Part shown: one piece after another, positions 52,079-61,542 of the stretch
How positions within the stretch are numbered: position 1 is the first letter of the stretch
How the letters are laid out: every line of letters starts with the position of its first letter
Assembly (NCBI RefSeq): GCF_000477435.1
Contig: NC_022576.1
Location: 868,001-932,000 of the forward strand
DNA length: 64,000 nt
Direction: 5' to 3'
DNA from: Candidatus Symbiobacter mobilis CR
Lineage (GTDB): Bacteria; Pseudomonadota; Gammaproteobacteria; Burkholderiales; Burkholderiaceae_C
The notes under the pieces: model-generated
The model's input: the letters and a program-made list of their open reading frames with translations, nothing else
The model's database searches: none
Told to the model about the DNA's origin: nothing
Translations under genes and position numbers: made by a program

Positions 52079-52262
52079 GTTCAACCCAGATAGTCCACTA
52101 GGGTTTGCAGGGCAGGTGGATGCAGTGGCGAGGCAGTTTTGGCCTGACTGAGGCGTTCATAGCTTGAGCTATGAACAACGAAGAAGGGCAAAAATGGCCG
52201 CCAATGCGCCGCCTGCACGGAAACAGCACCGAAGGTGCGCCTAGTGGACTATCTGGGTTCAA
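52079..52262. mobile_element. MITE-like element
   Basis: 184 bases bounded by a perfect 19-bp inverted repeat (AACCCAGATAGTCCACTAG at 52084-52102 and its reverse complement at 52241-52259), extended by two bases with one mismatch. No gene lies inside except the start of the next open frame. The right half recurs at 50821-50851. Confidence 0.55.
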
Positions 52263-55200
52263 GGTGGAATCGCGGTTGATACACTCAAAATTCTTCTCTC
52301 TTTCCCCTCTTTCCCCTCTTTCCCCTCTTCCCCCTCTGCCCACGGTAGCCGTTGGGCAGTGTCTGCGGTATCTCCTCCCCTGCGTTTTCGTGTTCTGGCG
52401 TACTTTGTCTCCCCTGTGGCCCCGGATTCGTATTTTTGGCTTGGCCCTTGGGATCTGGCTGCTGGGAACGTCTGCGTCCGTACTGACGGCCATCAGCGTC
52501 GAACACCGGCTGATGCGGACTGCGGAAGACCAGTTCCATCGCATCGCCGACAGCGTCCGGCACGAAGTCATTCTCCGACTTCAACGCCCGCTATATCTGC
52601 TGAGCACGACGCGTACCCACGTTCTCCACTCACCGGACTTCCATCGGCTGCAATTTGCGCAATACGCATCCGCCCAGGATTTCGTTTTTCTTTTTGCGGG
52701 GATTCGTGGCATCGGATGGATAGAGAGGGTTCCCCGCGATGCCTTGCCACAGTGGCTCGAACAAGAACGAGCCGATCAAGCACCCGACCTACAGATCCAT
52801 GATTTGGGCATCACTGACGATGACCCTCTCTACCTCATCAAGTACTACGAGCCTAACGGTCGTAACACAGGCGGGTTGGGTGTGGATGTGGGTTCCGAAG
52901 CCCACCGTCGTCATGCCATCGAGTCGGCCATCGACCGGGGTACGCCGACGTTGACTGCTCCAGTACATCTGCTTCGCGATCATTTCCACTCGATCGGTAC
53001 GGTGCTGTACCTCCCGGTATACCGGTCTGGAGCGTGGACCCATTCCCCCGCTACGCGCCGCACCGCGCTGCTGGGCGTGCTGTACGCACCTCTCTCGCTG
53101 CATGAATTGCTCAGCGGGGTTGACCTCATGACCTCCGAATACCTTGGGTTGAGTTTGTACGACGACGCTCCCGCGCAAGGACGGCCCAAGCTGCTATTCC
53201 AGAACATGACTCCCGCCGGGCAACAGTTCCAATCCACCCTGCCCATCGAAATCTACGGGCGATCCTTGTCGCTGATCGTCACCAGTAGTTCCAGCTACAC
53301 GCATGCAATGGCCAATCCGTTGGCGTGGTTGATTGGTCTGGGTGGTTCGTTCACCAGCACATTGCTGGCGCTGTTGCTCTGGTTGCAAGTCAACAAACGC
53401 CGTAGAGCGGAACTGTTGGCACAGAGCATGACGCAGGATTTGCAACGGCTGGCCCTCGTCGCGCAAAACACCTCCAACGCCGTCATCATTACCGACCTCA
53501 AACGGCGCATCACTTGGGTCAATCCTGGTTTCGAACGGCTTAGCGGATACACCGCCGAAGAAGTCGTGGGCAGGTCGCCCAGCCTGCTCCAGTGCAGGAA
53601 TACAGATCCGGCGACGATCCGACAAATGCGCGAGGCGCTCAACGCAGGCAGAGGATTCCAGGGTGAACTTCTCAATCGGCGCAGAGACGGCAAGGAATAC
53701 TGGCTATCGATGGATATCCAGCCGATCCACGATTCCCAGGGCAGCGTGACTGGCTTTCTGGCCGTCGAATCCGACATCACCGAGCGCAAGCAGCAGCAAA
53801 GCAGACTGGAGTCTGCCATGCGGGAAAACGATGCGCTCATGAGCACGCTCGACCTGTTCGGCATCGTCTCGACCACCGACGAGCATGGGTGCATCACCAG
53901 CGTCAACGATGCGTTTTGTCACATCAGCGGATACAGCCGCGAAGAGCTTATCGGGCACAACCACAAGATCCTCCACTCCGGCATACATCCCAGCTCGTTC
54001 TGGGACGACATGTGGACATGCATCCGCAGCGGCTACCCGTGGAGGGGCGAAGTCTGCAACAGGGCCAAGGATCTAAGCCTATTCTGGGTCGACACCTTCA
54101 TTGCGTCCTTCATTGGCGACGATGGCAAACCCGCCAAGTTTGTAGGCATCCGCATCGACATCACTGCACGCAAGCTGGCCGAACAGTCCCTGCACTGGAA
54201 CCAGTCCCTGCTGCGGATGATGTCCGAGTCTTCTCCCCTCGGGTTTCTCGTCGTCGATGGCCGTACCGACAAGGTGTTGTATTCCAACCGGCGGTTTTAC
54301 GAAATCTGGGGCATTTCCGCACTGTCTGGCGACGTGGACGCAGGGCGCATGGGGTTCGCGGCATTGCGCGCTACCTGTCAACCCATGTTGTCCAACGATT
54401 GCGTGGACTGCGGCCCGGACAACGAACTGCTCGACCCCGAAAACCGTAGCACGGTCGAAGGCGAGCTTGCTTTTGTCGGCAAGCGCACAGTACGCTGGTT
54501 TTCCACGCAAATCCGGGACGAAAAAGACCACTACTTCGGCCGGTTCTATCTCTTCGAGGAAATCACCGAGCGCCGCCGCAGCGAAGCGTTGGCGCAGCAA
54601 TACGCAGACTTGCTGGCCGGGTCGATTGATGCACTCGACGACGCCTTTGCGCTGTACGACGACCAAGACACGCTCGTCATCTGCAACCAGCGATACCGGG
54701 ATGTATACCCGCTCTGCACCGATGTCATCCAGCCGGGGCACAGCTTTGAGTCTGTGTTACGGGTCGGGATCGAACGGGGCCAATTCCAACTGGATACACC
54801 AGATGCAGAGCAATGGCTTGCGGAGCGGTTGGCTTTGCACCGGAAATCGTCTTCCCGCTTCAACCAGCGGCTCAACGATGGGCGCACGCTGCGGATCGTC
54901 GAACGCCGCATGCCCAATGGATACACAGTGGGGTTCCGTGTCGATATCACCGACCTGGTTGCCGCCACCGAAGCTGCCCAAGAGGCCTCGCGATCCAAGA
55001 GCCAGTTCCTGGCCAATATGAGCCACGAGATTCGCACCCCCATGAATGCGGTGCTCGGCATGCTTACGTTGCTGCGCAAGACGGAGCTAAGCCCCCAACA
55101 GGCGGATTACGCCAGCAAGAGTGAAAGCGCGGCGCAATCGCTGTTGGCGCTCATCAACGACATCCTTGACCTTTCCAAGGCTGAGGCAGGCAAGATGACG

Positions 55201-56127
55201 CTCGACCCCCATCCGTTCCATCTAGCGCAACTGGTGTCGGATCTGCGGGTCATCGTCGATGCCTACATCGGCAATCGCCCCGTGCAATATGAACCCGACA
55301 TCGACCCCGCGCTGCCTGCGATGCTGACCGGTGACTCCATGCGCATCAAACAGGTGTTGGTCAACCTCTGCGGCAACGCCGTCAAGTTCACCCCCAAAGG
55401 GCGCGTCACCTTGTCAATCCGCGCAGTACACCATACCCCCGACGCCGTGCATGTGCAGTTCTCGGTGCAAGACGAAGGCATTGGCATCGCCCCGGAGAAC
55501 CAGGCACGCATCTTCAGCGGGTTCACGCAAGCGGAATCTTCTACCAGCCGCCGCTACGGCGGAACCGGCCTGGGTTTGGCAATCAGCCAGCGGTTGATTG
55601 CATTGATGGGCGGCAAGCTCGAATTGCAAAGCGAACTAGGCAGCGGAAGCCAGTTTCACTTCACCGTTCCTCTCCAGACCGTTGCGTTCGACGCCATGCC
55701 CCAGCCTTCGACGCAGACGGCGAGCGATGCCCCAGGCTCCCGGCTACAGGGCATGCGCATTCTGGTTGCCGAAGATAACGCGGTCAATCGCCAGATCGCC
55801 CAAGAATTGCTCCGTGGAGAAGGCGCTCTCGTCACCTTGACAGAAGACGGTCAAGAAGCAGTCGATGCCGTATTGGCCAGCGAAACGCCCTTCGACGTGG
55901 TGTTAATGGACATGCAGATGCCCGTGATGGATGGCCTCACCGCCACCCGCGTACTGCGCGAATACCGCGATGCCGATACCCTGCCCATCGTCGCGATGAC
56001 CGCCAACGCCATGGATTCCGACCGCACCGCGTGCCTCGAAGCGGGGATGAACGAACACGTCGGCAAGCCCTTCCACATCAACGGGCTGGTACAGATGCTA
56101 CGGAAGGTGACTGGGCGCGCTGCGTAA
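52171..56127 (+). CDS. CHASE-PAS hybrid histidine kinase with receiver domain
   Basis: The longest possible form has 1318 residues, but its ATG lies within a MITE-like repeat and the true start may be nearer 52400; no good site decides it. After TM1 ([19 protein letters not shown]) comes a periplasmic CHASE domain ([31 protein letters not shown]), then TM2 near residues 385-405. PAS/PAC domains follow (at least four), then HisKA ([18 protein letters not shown]), HATPase ([26 protein letters not shown]) and a receiver ([13 protein letters not shown]). CHASE domains sense small extracellular ligands. A run of TTTCCCCTC repeats codes for Ser-Pro-Leu units near the N terminus. Confidence 0.87.
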   Translation: MNNEEGQKWPPMRRLHGNSTEGAPSGLSGFKVESRLIHSKFFSLSPLSPLSPLPPLPTVAVGQCLRYLLPCVFVFWRTLSPLWPRIRIFGLALGIWLLGTSASVLTAISVEHRLMRTAEDQFHRIADSVRHEVILRLQRPLYLLSTTRTHVLHSPDFHRLQFAQYASAQDFVFLFAGIRGIGWIERVPRDALPQWLEQERADQAPDLQIHDLGITDDDPLYLIKYYEPNGRNTGGLGVDVGSEAHRRHAIESAIDRGTPTLTAPVHLLRDHFHSIGTVLYLPVYRSGAWTHSPATRRTALLGVLYAPLSLHELLSGVDLMTSEYLGLSLYDDAPAQGRPKLLFQNMTPAGQQFQSTLPIEIYGRSLSLIVTSSSSYTHAMANPLAWLIGLGGSFTSTLLALLLWLQVNKRRRAELLAQSMTQDLQRLALVAQNTSNAVIITDLKRRITWVNPGFERLSGYTAEEVVGRSPSLLQCRNTDPATIRQMREALNAGRGFQGELLNRRRDGKEYWLSMDIQPIHDSQGSVTGFLAVESDITERKQQQSRLESAMRENDALMSTLDLFGIVSTTDEHGCITSVNDAFCHISGYSREELIGHNHKILHSGIHPSSFWDDMWTCIRSGYPWRGEVCNRAKDLSLFWVDTFIASFIGDDGKPAKFVGIRIDITARKLAEQSLHWNQSLLRMMSESSPLGFLVVDGRTDKVLYSNRRFYEIWGISALSGDVDAGRMGFAALRATCQPMLSNDCVDCGPDNELLDPENRSTVEGELAFVGKRTVRWFSTQIRDEKDHYFGRFYLFEEITERRRSEALAQQYADLLAGSIDALDDAFALYDDQDTLVICNQRYRDVYPLCTDVIQPGHSFESVLRVGIERGQFQLDTPDAEQWLAERLALHRKSSSRFNQRLNDGRTLRIVERRMPNGYTVGFRVDITDLVAATEAAQEASRSKSQFLANMSHEIRTPMNAVLGMLTLLRKTELSPQQADYASKSESAAQSLLALINDILDLSKAEAGKMTLDPHPFHLAQLVSDLRVIVDAYIGNRPVQYEPDIDPALPAMLTGDSMRIKQVLVNLCGNAVKFTPKGRVTLSIRAVHHTPDAVHVQFSVQDEGIGIAPENQARIFSGFTQAESSTSRRYGGTGLGLAISQRLIALMGGKLELQSELGSGSQFHFTVPLQTVAFDAMPQPSTQTASDAPGSRLQGMRILVAEDNAVNRQIAQELLRGEGALVTLTEDGQEAVDAVLASETPFDVVLMDMQMPVMDGLTATRVLREYRDADTLPIVAMTANAMDSDRTACLEAGMNEHVGKPFHINGLVQMLRKVTGRAA
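52298..52336 (+). repeat. 9-bp tandem repeat (TCTTTCCCC) in the kinase N-terminal region
   Basis: About four units, the last diverged. Because the unit is nine bases, copy changes would keep the frame, adding or removing Ser-Pro-Leu. If translation begins further downstream the repeat is in the 5' untranslated part. Confidence 0.75.
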
Positions 56128-56166
56128 TGACGTAATGGCCGCTCTACGGAGGACCGGCAGCCCGGG

Positions 56167-57405
56167 CTACGCTGCTTGGAGCGTGACGCGAACGAACTTG
56201 CGCTTCCCAACCTGTAGCACGTAGGTTCCGGTTCCAAGCCGCAGCGCTTTGTCCGACACCGCGCAGCCATCCACGCGCACCCCCCCTGCGTCGATCAACC
56301 TGTTGGCCTCGCCGATCGACGCAGTCAGCCCCACGCGCTTGCACAACGCCCCAATGCCGGTGGCGTGCTCCCCGGCTTCGAGGGGGATATCCACCTCCCG
56401 GATGTCGTGGGGGATGCCTCCGGCGCTACGCAAAGCAAAGTCTTCCTCCGCAGCACGCGCAGCGGCAGCGCCGTGAAAACGCGCCGTAATCTCGCGCGCC
56501 AGGGCAACTTTCGCCTCCTTGGGGTTGCGCCCTTCCTCCACTTCGCGCTGCAGCGCGGCAATGCGCGATGCCGACTCGAAACTCAACAAGGGGTACCAAC
56601 GCCACATCAGTGCATCGGAAATGCTGAGCACCTTGGCATACATCGTGTTGGCGTCCTCACACACGGCGATGTAGTTCCCCTTGCTCTTGGACATTTTGTC
56701 GACCCCATCCAAGCCTTCAAGCAACGGCATCGTCAGGATGCACTGCGGCTCCTGCCCACACTCTGCCTGCAAATGTCGGCCCATGAGCAAATTGAATTGC
56801 TGGTCGGTTCCCCCGACTTCGAGGTCGCTGCGCAAAACCACGGAATCGTGCCCCTGCATCAATGGGTAGAGAAACTCGTGCAGCCCAATCGGCAAGCCAG
56901 CGCGAAAACGGTCATGGAAATCATTGCGCTCCATCATCCGCGCCACCGTGTACCGCGCAGCCAACTGCACCAAGCCCCGCGCTCCCATCGCGTCGAACCA
57001 CTCGCTGTTGTAGCGAATCTCCGTCCGCTGCGCATCAAGCACTAGGGATGCCTGGCGGAAATAGGTCTGTGCATTGGCTTCGATCTGCTCGCGGGAAAGG
57101 GAAGGCCGCATGCTGTTTCTGCCGGTCGGGTCGCCGATCAGGGTCGTGAAATCACCAATCAGCAGCACGATGGTATGACCCAAATCCTGCAATTGCCGCA
57201 TCTTGTTGAGTACAACGGTGTGCCCGAGGTGGATGTCCGGGGCTGTCGGGTCCAGCCCCAGCTTGATGCGCAACGGGGTGCGCGTAGCCTCGGAACGCGC
57301 CAATTTGGCAGCCCATTCCTGCTCGGAGACCAGCGATTCGCAGCCTCGCAAAGTCAAGGCCAACGCTTCGCGAACGCGCTCACTGACGACGGGATTGGCA
57401 CTCAT
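56167..57405 (-). CDS. tyrS: tyrosyl-tRNA synthetase
   Basis: A 412-residue TyrS. The class I motifs are HLGHTVVL (HIGH-like) near residue 57 and KMSKSKGNYI (KMSKS) near 233. VGGTDQQFNLLMGR and LTMPLLEGLDG lie between. The C-terminal S4 RNA-binding domain is ASIGEANRLIDAGGVRVDG. The ATG at 57405 gives the standard start (MSANPVVSERV); the frame stays open further upstream but matches nothing. Confidence 0.96.
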   Translation of the reverse strand: MSANPVVSERVREALALTLRGCESLVSEQEWAAKLARSEATRTPLRIKLGLDPTAPDIHLGHTVVLNKMRQLQDLGHTIVLLIGDFTTLIGDPTGRNSMRPSLSREQIEANAQTYFRQASLVLDAQRTEIRYNSEWFDAMGARGLVQLAARYTVARMMERNDFHDRFRAGLPIGLHEFLYPLMQGHDSVVLRSDLEVGGTDQQFNLLMGRHLQAECGQEPQCILTMPLLEGLDGVDKMSKSKGNYIAVCEDANTMYAKVLSISDALMWRWYPLLSFESASRIAALQREVEEGRNPKEAKVALAREITARFHGAAAARAAEEDFALRSAGGIPHDIREVDIPLEAGEHATGIGALCKRVGLTASIGEANRLIDAGGVRVDGCAVSDKALRLGTGTYVLQVGKRKFVRVTLQAA

Positions 57406-57907
57406 AACAAAGGGGGGAGAAAGAAAACGAATAGGCCGATTGCCATGCAACGACCACGACACTTTCGGCAACCCCGAAAAAAGAACTGGGGAGCGAAGGA
57501 AAAACCGTCCGACAAGAATGGACCGCTTTACACCGCTATACACACCGCTTTAGGCCGCAATACACAGCTATAGCCTGCTACATGCGACTATTGGCTGCTA
57601 TTTGCCGCTATTTGCTGCTATGGGCTGCTGTATTGGCGACGAAAGGCGGCGATAAGCCAGCTATACGACCGCTATACTTACAGCATTGGTTTGAAAGCCG
57701 CGCCGAACTGGAATCCGCAAGATTCTAGGTTTTCGTCCAGCCAATGTCGTGGGTGTTGCGCCCCGGCTTCTGCGGCACATTCCCCACGCCTCTCGTACCT
57801 TCCGCAAGCGCTCCAGCATGCTTGGATTGCCTTGTGCCATGGACTAACGGGGTGCGTCTTGCCCCGGGTCGGCCCCTGCGTCGTACCGGTTCTTTTCCCA
57901 ACGTCTC
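57406..57907. other. gene-free region with degenerate GCTAT-type repeats
   Basis: About 500 bases between the divergent tyrS and M23 genes. From 57540 to 57680 short units such as CCGCTATA, GCTGCTAT and GCCGCTATTT recur irregularly. I find no RNA gene or protein. Promoters of both genes must lie here. Confidence 0.55.
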
Positions 57908-59377
57908 GTGGACTGCGCAGTGATCGAACCCCGTACTTCCCCCCGCTTCCGCCCCGTTGCTCTCCCTGCCTCTTCGTTGTCTCCCTACTCATTGCGCACT
58001 GCCCCCACACCCCCTCTTTTTTCCTCGCTGCTGTCTTCGCTACTGTCCTCACTATTTACGCGGCCGACCAGGCAAGTTCTCTCTTTGCTGGCCGCAGTGT
58101 GGCTCACGGGCGCTGGCGCTGCGTTGGCTGTGGTGTCCCTCGCCCCGGATGCTGCCGATCTTCCCGTTCGTGACGTGCTGGAATCCGTTGCGAACCTGAC
58201 CCAGATTGGCAGCAATGCAGACGAGGAAGCAGGTGCCGCAGAACCCGCCCCACTGCTGCTGTATCGCTCGGACACCACGCGCCACAACGATACGGCGGAT
58301 ACCTTATTGCGACGCATGGGGGTCGATGACCCCGCCGCTGCCGCCTTCCTGCGCAATGACCCCACGGCCCGCCAGATTCTGGGGCGTAGCGGAAAGTTCG
58401 TCAGCACGGAATCGCTGCCCAACCGGCAGATGCATCGCCTCGTGGCGCGCTGGGCTGCGGAAGAACCCTCCTTGGACAAACCCTCTCCATTTCTCCGCCT
58501 CGTCGTCGAGCGCACGGATTCCGGCTTTCGCTCCTTGTTGGAAAGCGCAACGTTGGAACGTTCGACCCGGCTGGCCAGCGCGACGATCCGCAGCTCGCTA
58601 TTTGCCGCCGCCGACGCAGCATCCGTACCGGACAGCATCGCTTTGGAATTGGCGGAAATTTTTTCCGGCGACATCGACTTCCATCGCGCCCTGCGCAAGG
58701 GAGACCGTTTTTCCGTCGTATACGAAACCCTGGAAGCAGACGGAGAAGTGCTGCGCACCGGCAAGGTTCTGGCCGCAGAGTTCGTCAACCGTGGCAAGAC
58801 CTACCGGGCGATGTGGTTCGCTGGATCGCAAGGAACCGGCGCCTACTTCACCCCCGAAGGGCTAAGCCTGCGCAAGCCTTTCCTGGCGTCCCCCGTGGCG
58901 TTTTCCCGCATCACCAGCGGGTTTTCGATGCGTCTGCATCCCATCCTCGGAACGATGCGGCATCACCGTGGCATCGACTACGCTGCGCCCACCGGCACCC
59001 CCATCCGCTCGGTGGGAGACGGCGTCGTGACCTTCACGGGTCGGCAGGGAGGCTATGGCAATGTCGTCTTCGTTCAACACGATGCCAAAAACTCGACGGT
59101 GTACGGGCACCTGAGCCGTATCGATGTCCGTAAGGGGCAAACCATCACCCAAGGGCAACGCATCGGCGCAGTGGGATCCACTGGCTGGGCAACCGGCCCG
59201 CATCTGCACTTCGAGTTCCGCGTATCCGGCGTCCACATCGACCCCCTGACCATCGCACGCCAAGCTGCCTCCCCATCCTTGCCGACTGCGATGCGTCCTT
59301 CTTTCGAACGCATCGCCACCCAGATGCGCCAGCACCTCGCTGCTGCGCGGCAAATCGAACCCACCAGCATGCAATGA
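57908..59377 (+). CDS. M23-family peptidoglycan endopeptidase
   Basis: A protein of up to 489 residues. A single TM anchor (VLSLLAAVWLTGAGAALAVV) is near 56-75. The LytM/M23 domain near residues 340-455 has the zinc ligands in HHRGIDYAAPTGTPI (first His/Asp) and GPHLHFEFRV (HxH), with GNVVFVQHDAKNSTVYGHLS between. It should cut peptide cross-links or regulate amidases in the periplasm. The GTG at 57908 is uncertain; another GTG four codons on, or later starts, are possible. The region before the TM is proline/serine-rich and may be partly non-coding. Confidence 0.88.
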   Translation: MDCAVIEPRTSPRFRPVALPASSLSPYSLRTAPTPPLFSSLLSSLLSSLFTRPTRQVLSLLAAVWLTGAGAALAVVSLAPDAADLPVRDVLESVANLTQIGSNADEEAGAAEPAPLLLYRSDTTRHNDTADTLLRRMGVDDPAAAAFLRNDPTARQILGRSGKFVSTESLPNRQMHRLVARWAAEEPSLDKPSPFLRLVVERTDSGFRSLLESATLERSTRLASATIRSSLFAAADAASVPDSIALELAEIFSGDIDFHRALRKGDRFSVVYETLEADGEVLRTGKVLAAEFVNRGKTYRAMWFAGSQGTGAYFTPEGLSLRKPFLASPVAFSRITSGFSMRLHPILGTMRHHRGIDYAAPTGTPIRSVGDGVVTFTGRQGGYGNVVFVQHDAKNSTVYGHLSRIDVRKGQTITQGQRIGAVGSTGWATGPHLHFEFRVSGVHIDPLTIARQAASPSLPTAMRPSFERIATQMRQHLAAARQIEPTSMQ

Positions 59378-59464
59378 TCCGGCAGCCGTCCAGGTAGCCG
59401 CGCTCTCCTAGCACTGCCAAACCGTAGGCTGGATATCTCACCCCCCAGCCCTCTCCCGCAAGAA

Positions 59465-60607
59465 ATGTTTGCCAACGTTAGCGCCTTACGGGGTGTGGCT
59501 GTCGGGCTGATGTCTGGCACCTCCCTCGACGGCGTGGACGGGGTGCTGTTGCGCATCGATGGGGCAGCTTTCCAGGTTGTGGCGCGCGCCAGCCAAGCCA
59601 TGCCCCCCGCGTTGGCTGGCGAGCTCCTCGCGCTGCAACACAGCGGCAATGACGAATTGCACCGCGCCGCCCTGGCCTCGAACGCATTGATGGAGGTGTA
59701 TGCCCACGTCGTGCAACAACTGTTGCAGGATGCCGCGATGGATGCGCAAGACATCGACACCATCGGTGCGCACGGCCAAACCGTTCGCCACAGCCCCTCC
59801 CCCCAAGACCCGCTGCACGGTTACACAATCCAGCTTGCCAACCCCGCCTTGCTGGCAGAACGAACGGGAATCGACGTCGTGGCCGATTTCCGCAGCCGGG
59901 ACGTCGCCGCAGGGGGGCAAGGCGCCCCGCTCGTCCCCTTCTTCCACCGCCTTGCATTCGGCAGTGACGGCACCTCCACTGCCGTACTGAACCTCGGTGG
60001 CATCGCCAACCTATCGGTGTTGGTTGCGGGCGCCGACAACGATGGGATAGGCTTCGACTGCGGCCCCGGCAACGTGCTGATGGATGCCTGGGCGCGTCGC
60101 CACCTGGGGCAGCCCATGGATCGCGATGGGGCCTGGGCAGCTACGGGTCGGGTGCATGGGGACCTACTACAAAGGATGGGCAGCGACCCGTACTTCCATC
60201 GCCCCCCGCCCAAAAGCACAGGGCGGGATCGCTTTCACGAAGCATGGCTTGCAGTGCATTGCCAAGACTTTGCCGATGTGCCCGCCGCCGATGTCCAAGC
60301 CACGCTGGCAGAGCTGACCGCAGCCTCCTGCGCAGACTGCGTGTTGCGCTACGCCCCAGGCTGCCAACGGCTCATCGTCTGCGGTGGCGGTGCGTACAAC
60401 CGGCATGTGCTGGGGCGAATCCAACAACGGCTGCCTGAAGTGCAGGTAGGCATTTCCGACGACTACGGCCTGCACGCCACGATGGTCGAAGCGTGCGCCT
60501 TCGCTTGGATGGCGCTGCTGGCCCAGCACCGCATCGCCCTGCCTCTGCCCCGCGTAACAGGTGCGAGCGGGCCTCGCATCCTGGGTGCCTGGTACCCCGG
60601 GCGGTAG
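59465..60607 (+). CDS. anmK: anhydro-N-acetylmuramic acid kinase
   Basis: A 380-residue AnmK, which opens and phosphorylates 1,6-anhydroMurNAc from recycled cell wall, giving MurNAc-6-phosphate. Signatures are VGLMSGTSLDGVDGVL, IGAHGQTVRHSP, DFRSRDVAAGGQGAPLVPFF, LNLGGIANLSVL and FDCGPGNVLMDAW, then ICGGGAYNRHVL near the end. It follows the M23 peptidase by 87 bases on the same strand; together they fit wall turnover. The start at 59465 matches the family length. Confidence 0.95.
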   Translation: MFANVSALRGVAVGLMSGTSLDGVDGVLLRIDGAAFQVVARASQAMPPALAGELLALQHSGNDELHRAALASNALMEVYAHVVQQLLQDAAMDAQDIDTIGAHGQTVRHSPSPQDPLHGYTIQLANPALLAERTGIDVVADFRSRDVAAGGQGAPLVPFFHRLAFGSDGTSTAVLNLGGIANLSVLVAGADNDGIGFDCGPGNVLMDAWARRHLGQPMDRDGAWAATGRVHGDLLQRMGSDPYFHRPPPKSTGRDRFHEAWLAVHCQDFADVPAADVQATLAELTAASCADCVLRYAPGCQRLIVCGGGAYNRHVLGRIQQRLPEVQVGISDDYGLHATMVEACAFAWMALLAQHRIALPLPRVTGASGPRILGAWYPGR

Positions 60608-60629
60608 GGTAGTAGACATGGACGAGGAA

Positions 60630-61139
60630 CTACGGCTGTGCCGTCAACAACGACAACCGTTGCACCATGCCGCGAGCATGAGCATGCGTCAGCGCCATGC
60701 CCAGCGCATCCGCAGCATCAGGGCCGGGCAGCCCGGAAAGGCCCAGCAAGCGGCGCGCCATCTCCTGAATCTGGCCTTTGCTGGCCCTTCCCCACCCAAC
60801 GACAGCCTGCTTCATCTGCAACGCCGTGTACTCGGCCACGGGCAGTCCGCATGACACCAGTGCGGTGATCACCGCGCCCCGCGCCTGCCCCAGCAACAAG
60901 GTGGACTGCGGGTTGACGTTGACGAAAACGATCTCGACCGACGCGCAATCGGGGCGGTAGCGCTCAACCACCTCCCGCACCCCGTCGTAGAGCACTTTGA
61001 GCCGATCCGGCAGCGGGTCCTTGCCCAGATGCCGGGTCGAAATGGTTCCACTGGCTACGTAACCCAGCGTCAAGGACTGGGTGTCGATCACGCCAAATCC
61101 CGTGGTGCGCAACCCTGGATCGATACCGAGAATCCTCAT
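60630..61139 (-). CDS. ruvC: Holliday junction resolvase RuvC
   Basis: A 169-residue RuvC, which cuts Holliday junctions in concert with RuvAB. The catalytic acids are in [15 protein letters not shown] (Asp7), [15 protein letters not shown] (Glu) and [15 protein letters not shown] (Asp pair). GGAAGGGC lies before the ATG. ruvAB is not in the window on this side. The gene converges on anmK with only 22 bases between the two ends. Confidence 0.96.
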   Translation of the reverse strand: MRILGIDPGLRTTGFGVIDTQSLTLGYVASGTISTRHLGKDPLPDRLKVLYDGVREVVERYRPDCASVEIVFVNVNPQSTLLLGQARGAVITALVSCGLPVAEYTALQMKQAVVGWGRASKGQIQEMARRLLGLSGLPGPDAADALGMALTHAHARGMVQRLSLLTAQP

Positions 61140-61316
61140 GCCCTTCCTGCAATGGGTGCGTCCAATAGATGCAAATGAGATGCAACAAGTGCAAGAACGT
61201 GTGGACGTACAGCTCTACCGCTGCTCCCTGCCCTGGCTGGCCTTGACCTTACCGGACCTGACCCCTGCCCCCTTGATCGAACCTGACAACCACCCCCCGT
61301 ACAATGTTCGTTTCCC

Positions 61317-61406
61317 GGAGAGGTGGCAGAGCGGTCGAATGTACCTGACTCGAAATCAGGCGATGGGGTAACCCATCCGGGGGTTCGAATCCCCCCCTCT
61401 CCGCCA
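61317..61406 (+). tRNA. tRNA-Ser (anticodon CGA)
   Basis: A 90-base cloverleaf with a long variable arm, as in class II tRNAs. Acceptor GGAGAGG pairs with CCTCTCC; the anticodon stem-loop CCTGA-CTCGAAA-TCAGG gives CGA, reading UCG; the T-arm has GGGGGTTCGAATCCCCC. CCA is encoded at 61404-61406. TACAAT at 61300-61305 is a likely -10 box. Confidence 0.96.
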
Positions 61407-61415
61407 GAATTCAGT

Positions 61416-61443
61416 AAAAAAGCGCCTTTCAGGGCGCTTTTTT
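61416..61443 (+). terminator. Rho-independent terminator behind tRNA-Ser
   Basis: AAAAAAGCGCC and GGCGCTTTTTT around TTTCAG, ten bases after the tRNA. The A-run and T-run flank a strong stem, so it may work in both directions, also for the convergent helicase gene. Confidence 0.9.
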
Positions 61444-61542
61444 ACTTCTTTCTCCCTTCTGCTGATCCTTGGTATGCCGTTCATTGCCAAGGAGTAGTTG
61501 CCAAAAACAGCCGGGGCAAGAAGATCGAGCATGCGCCAACAA

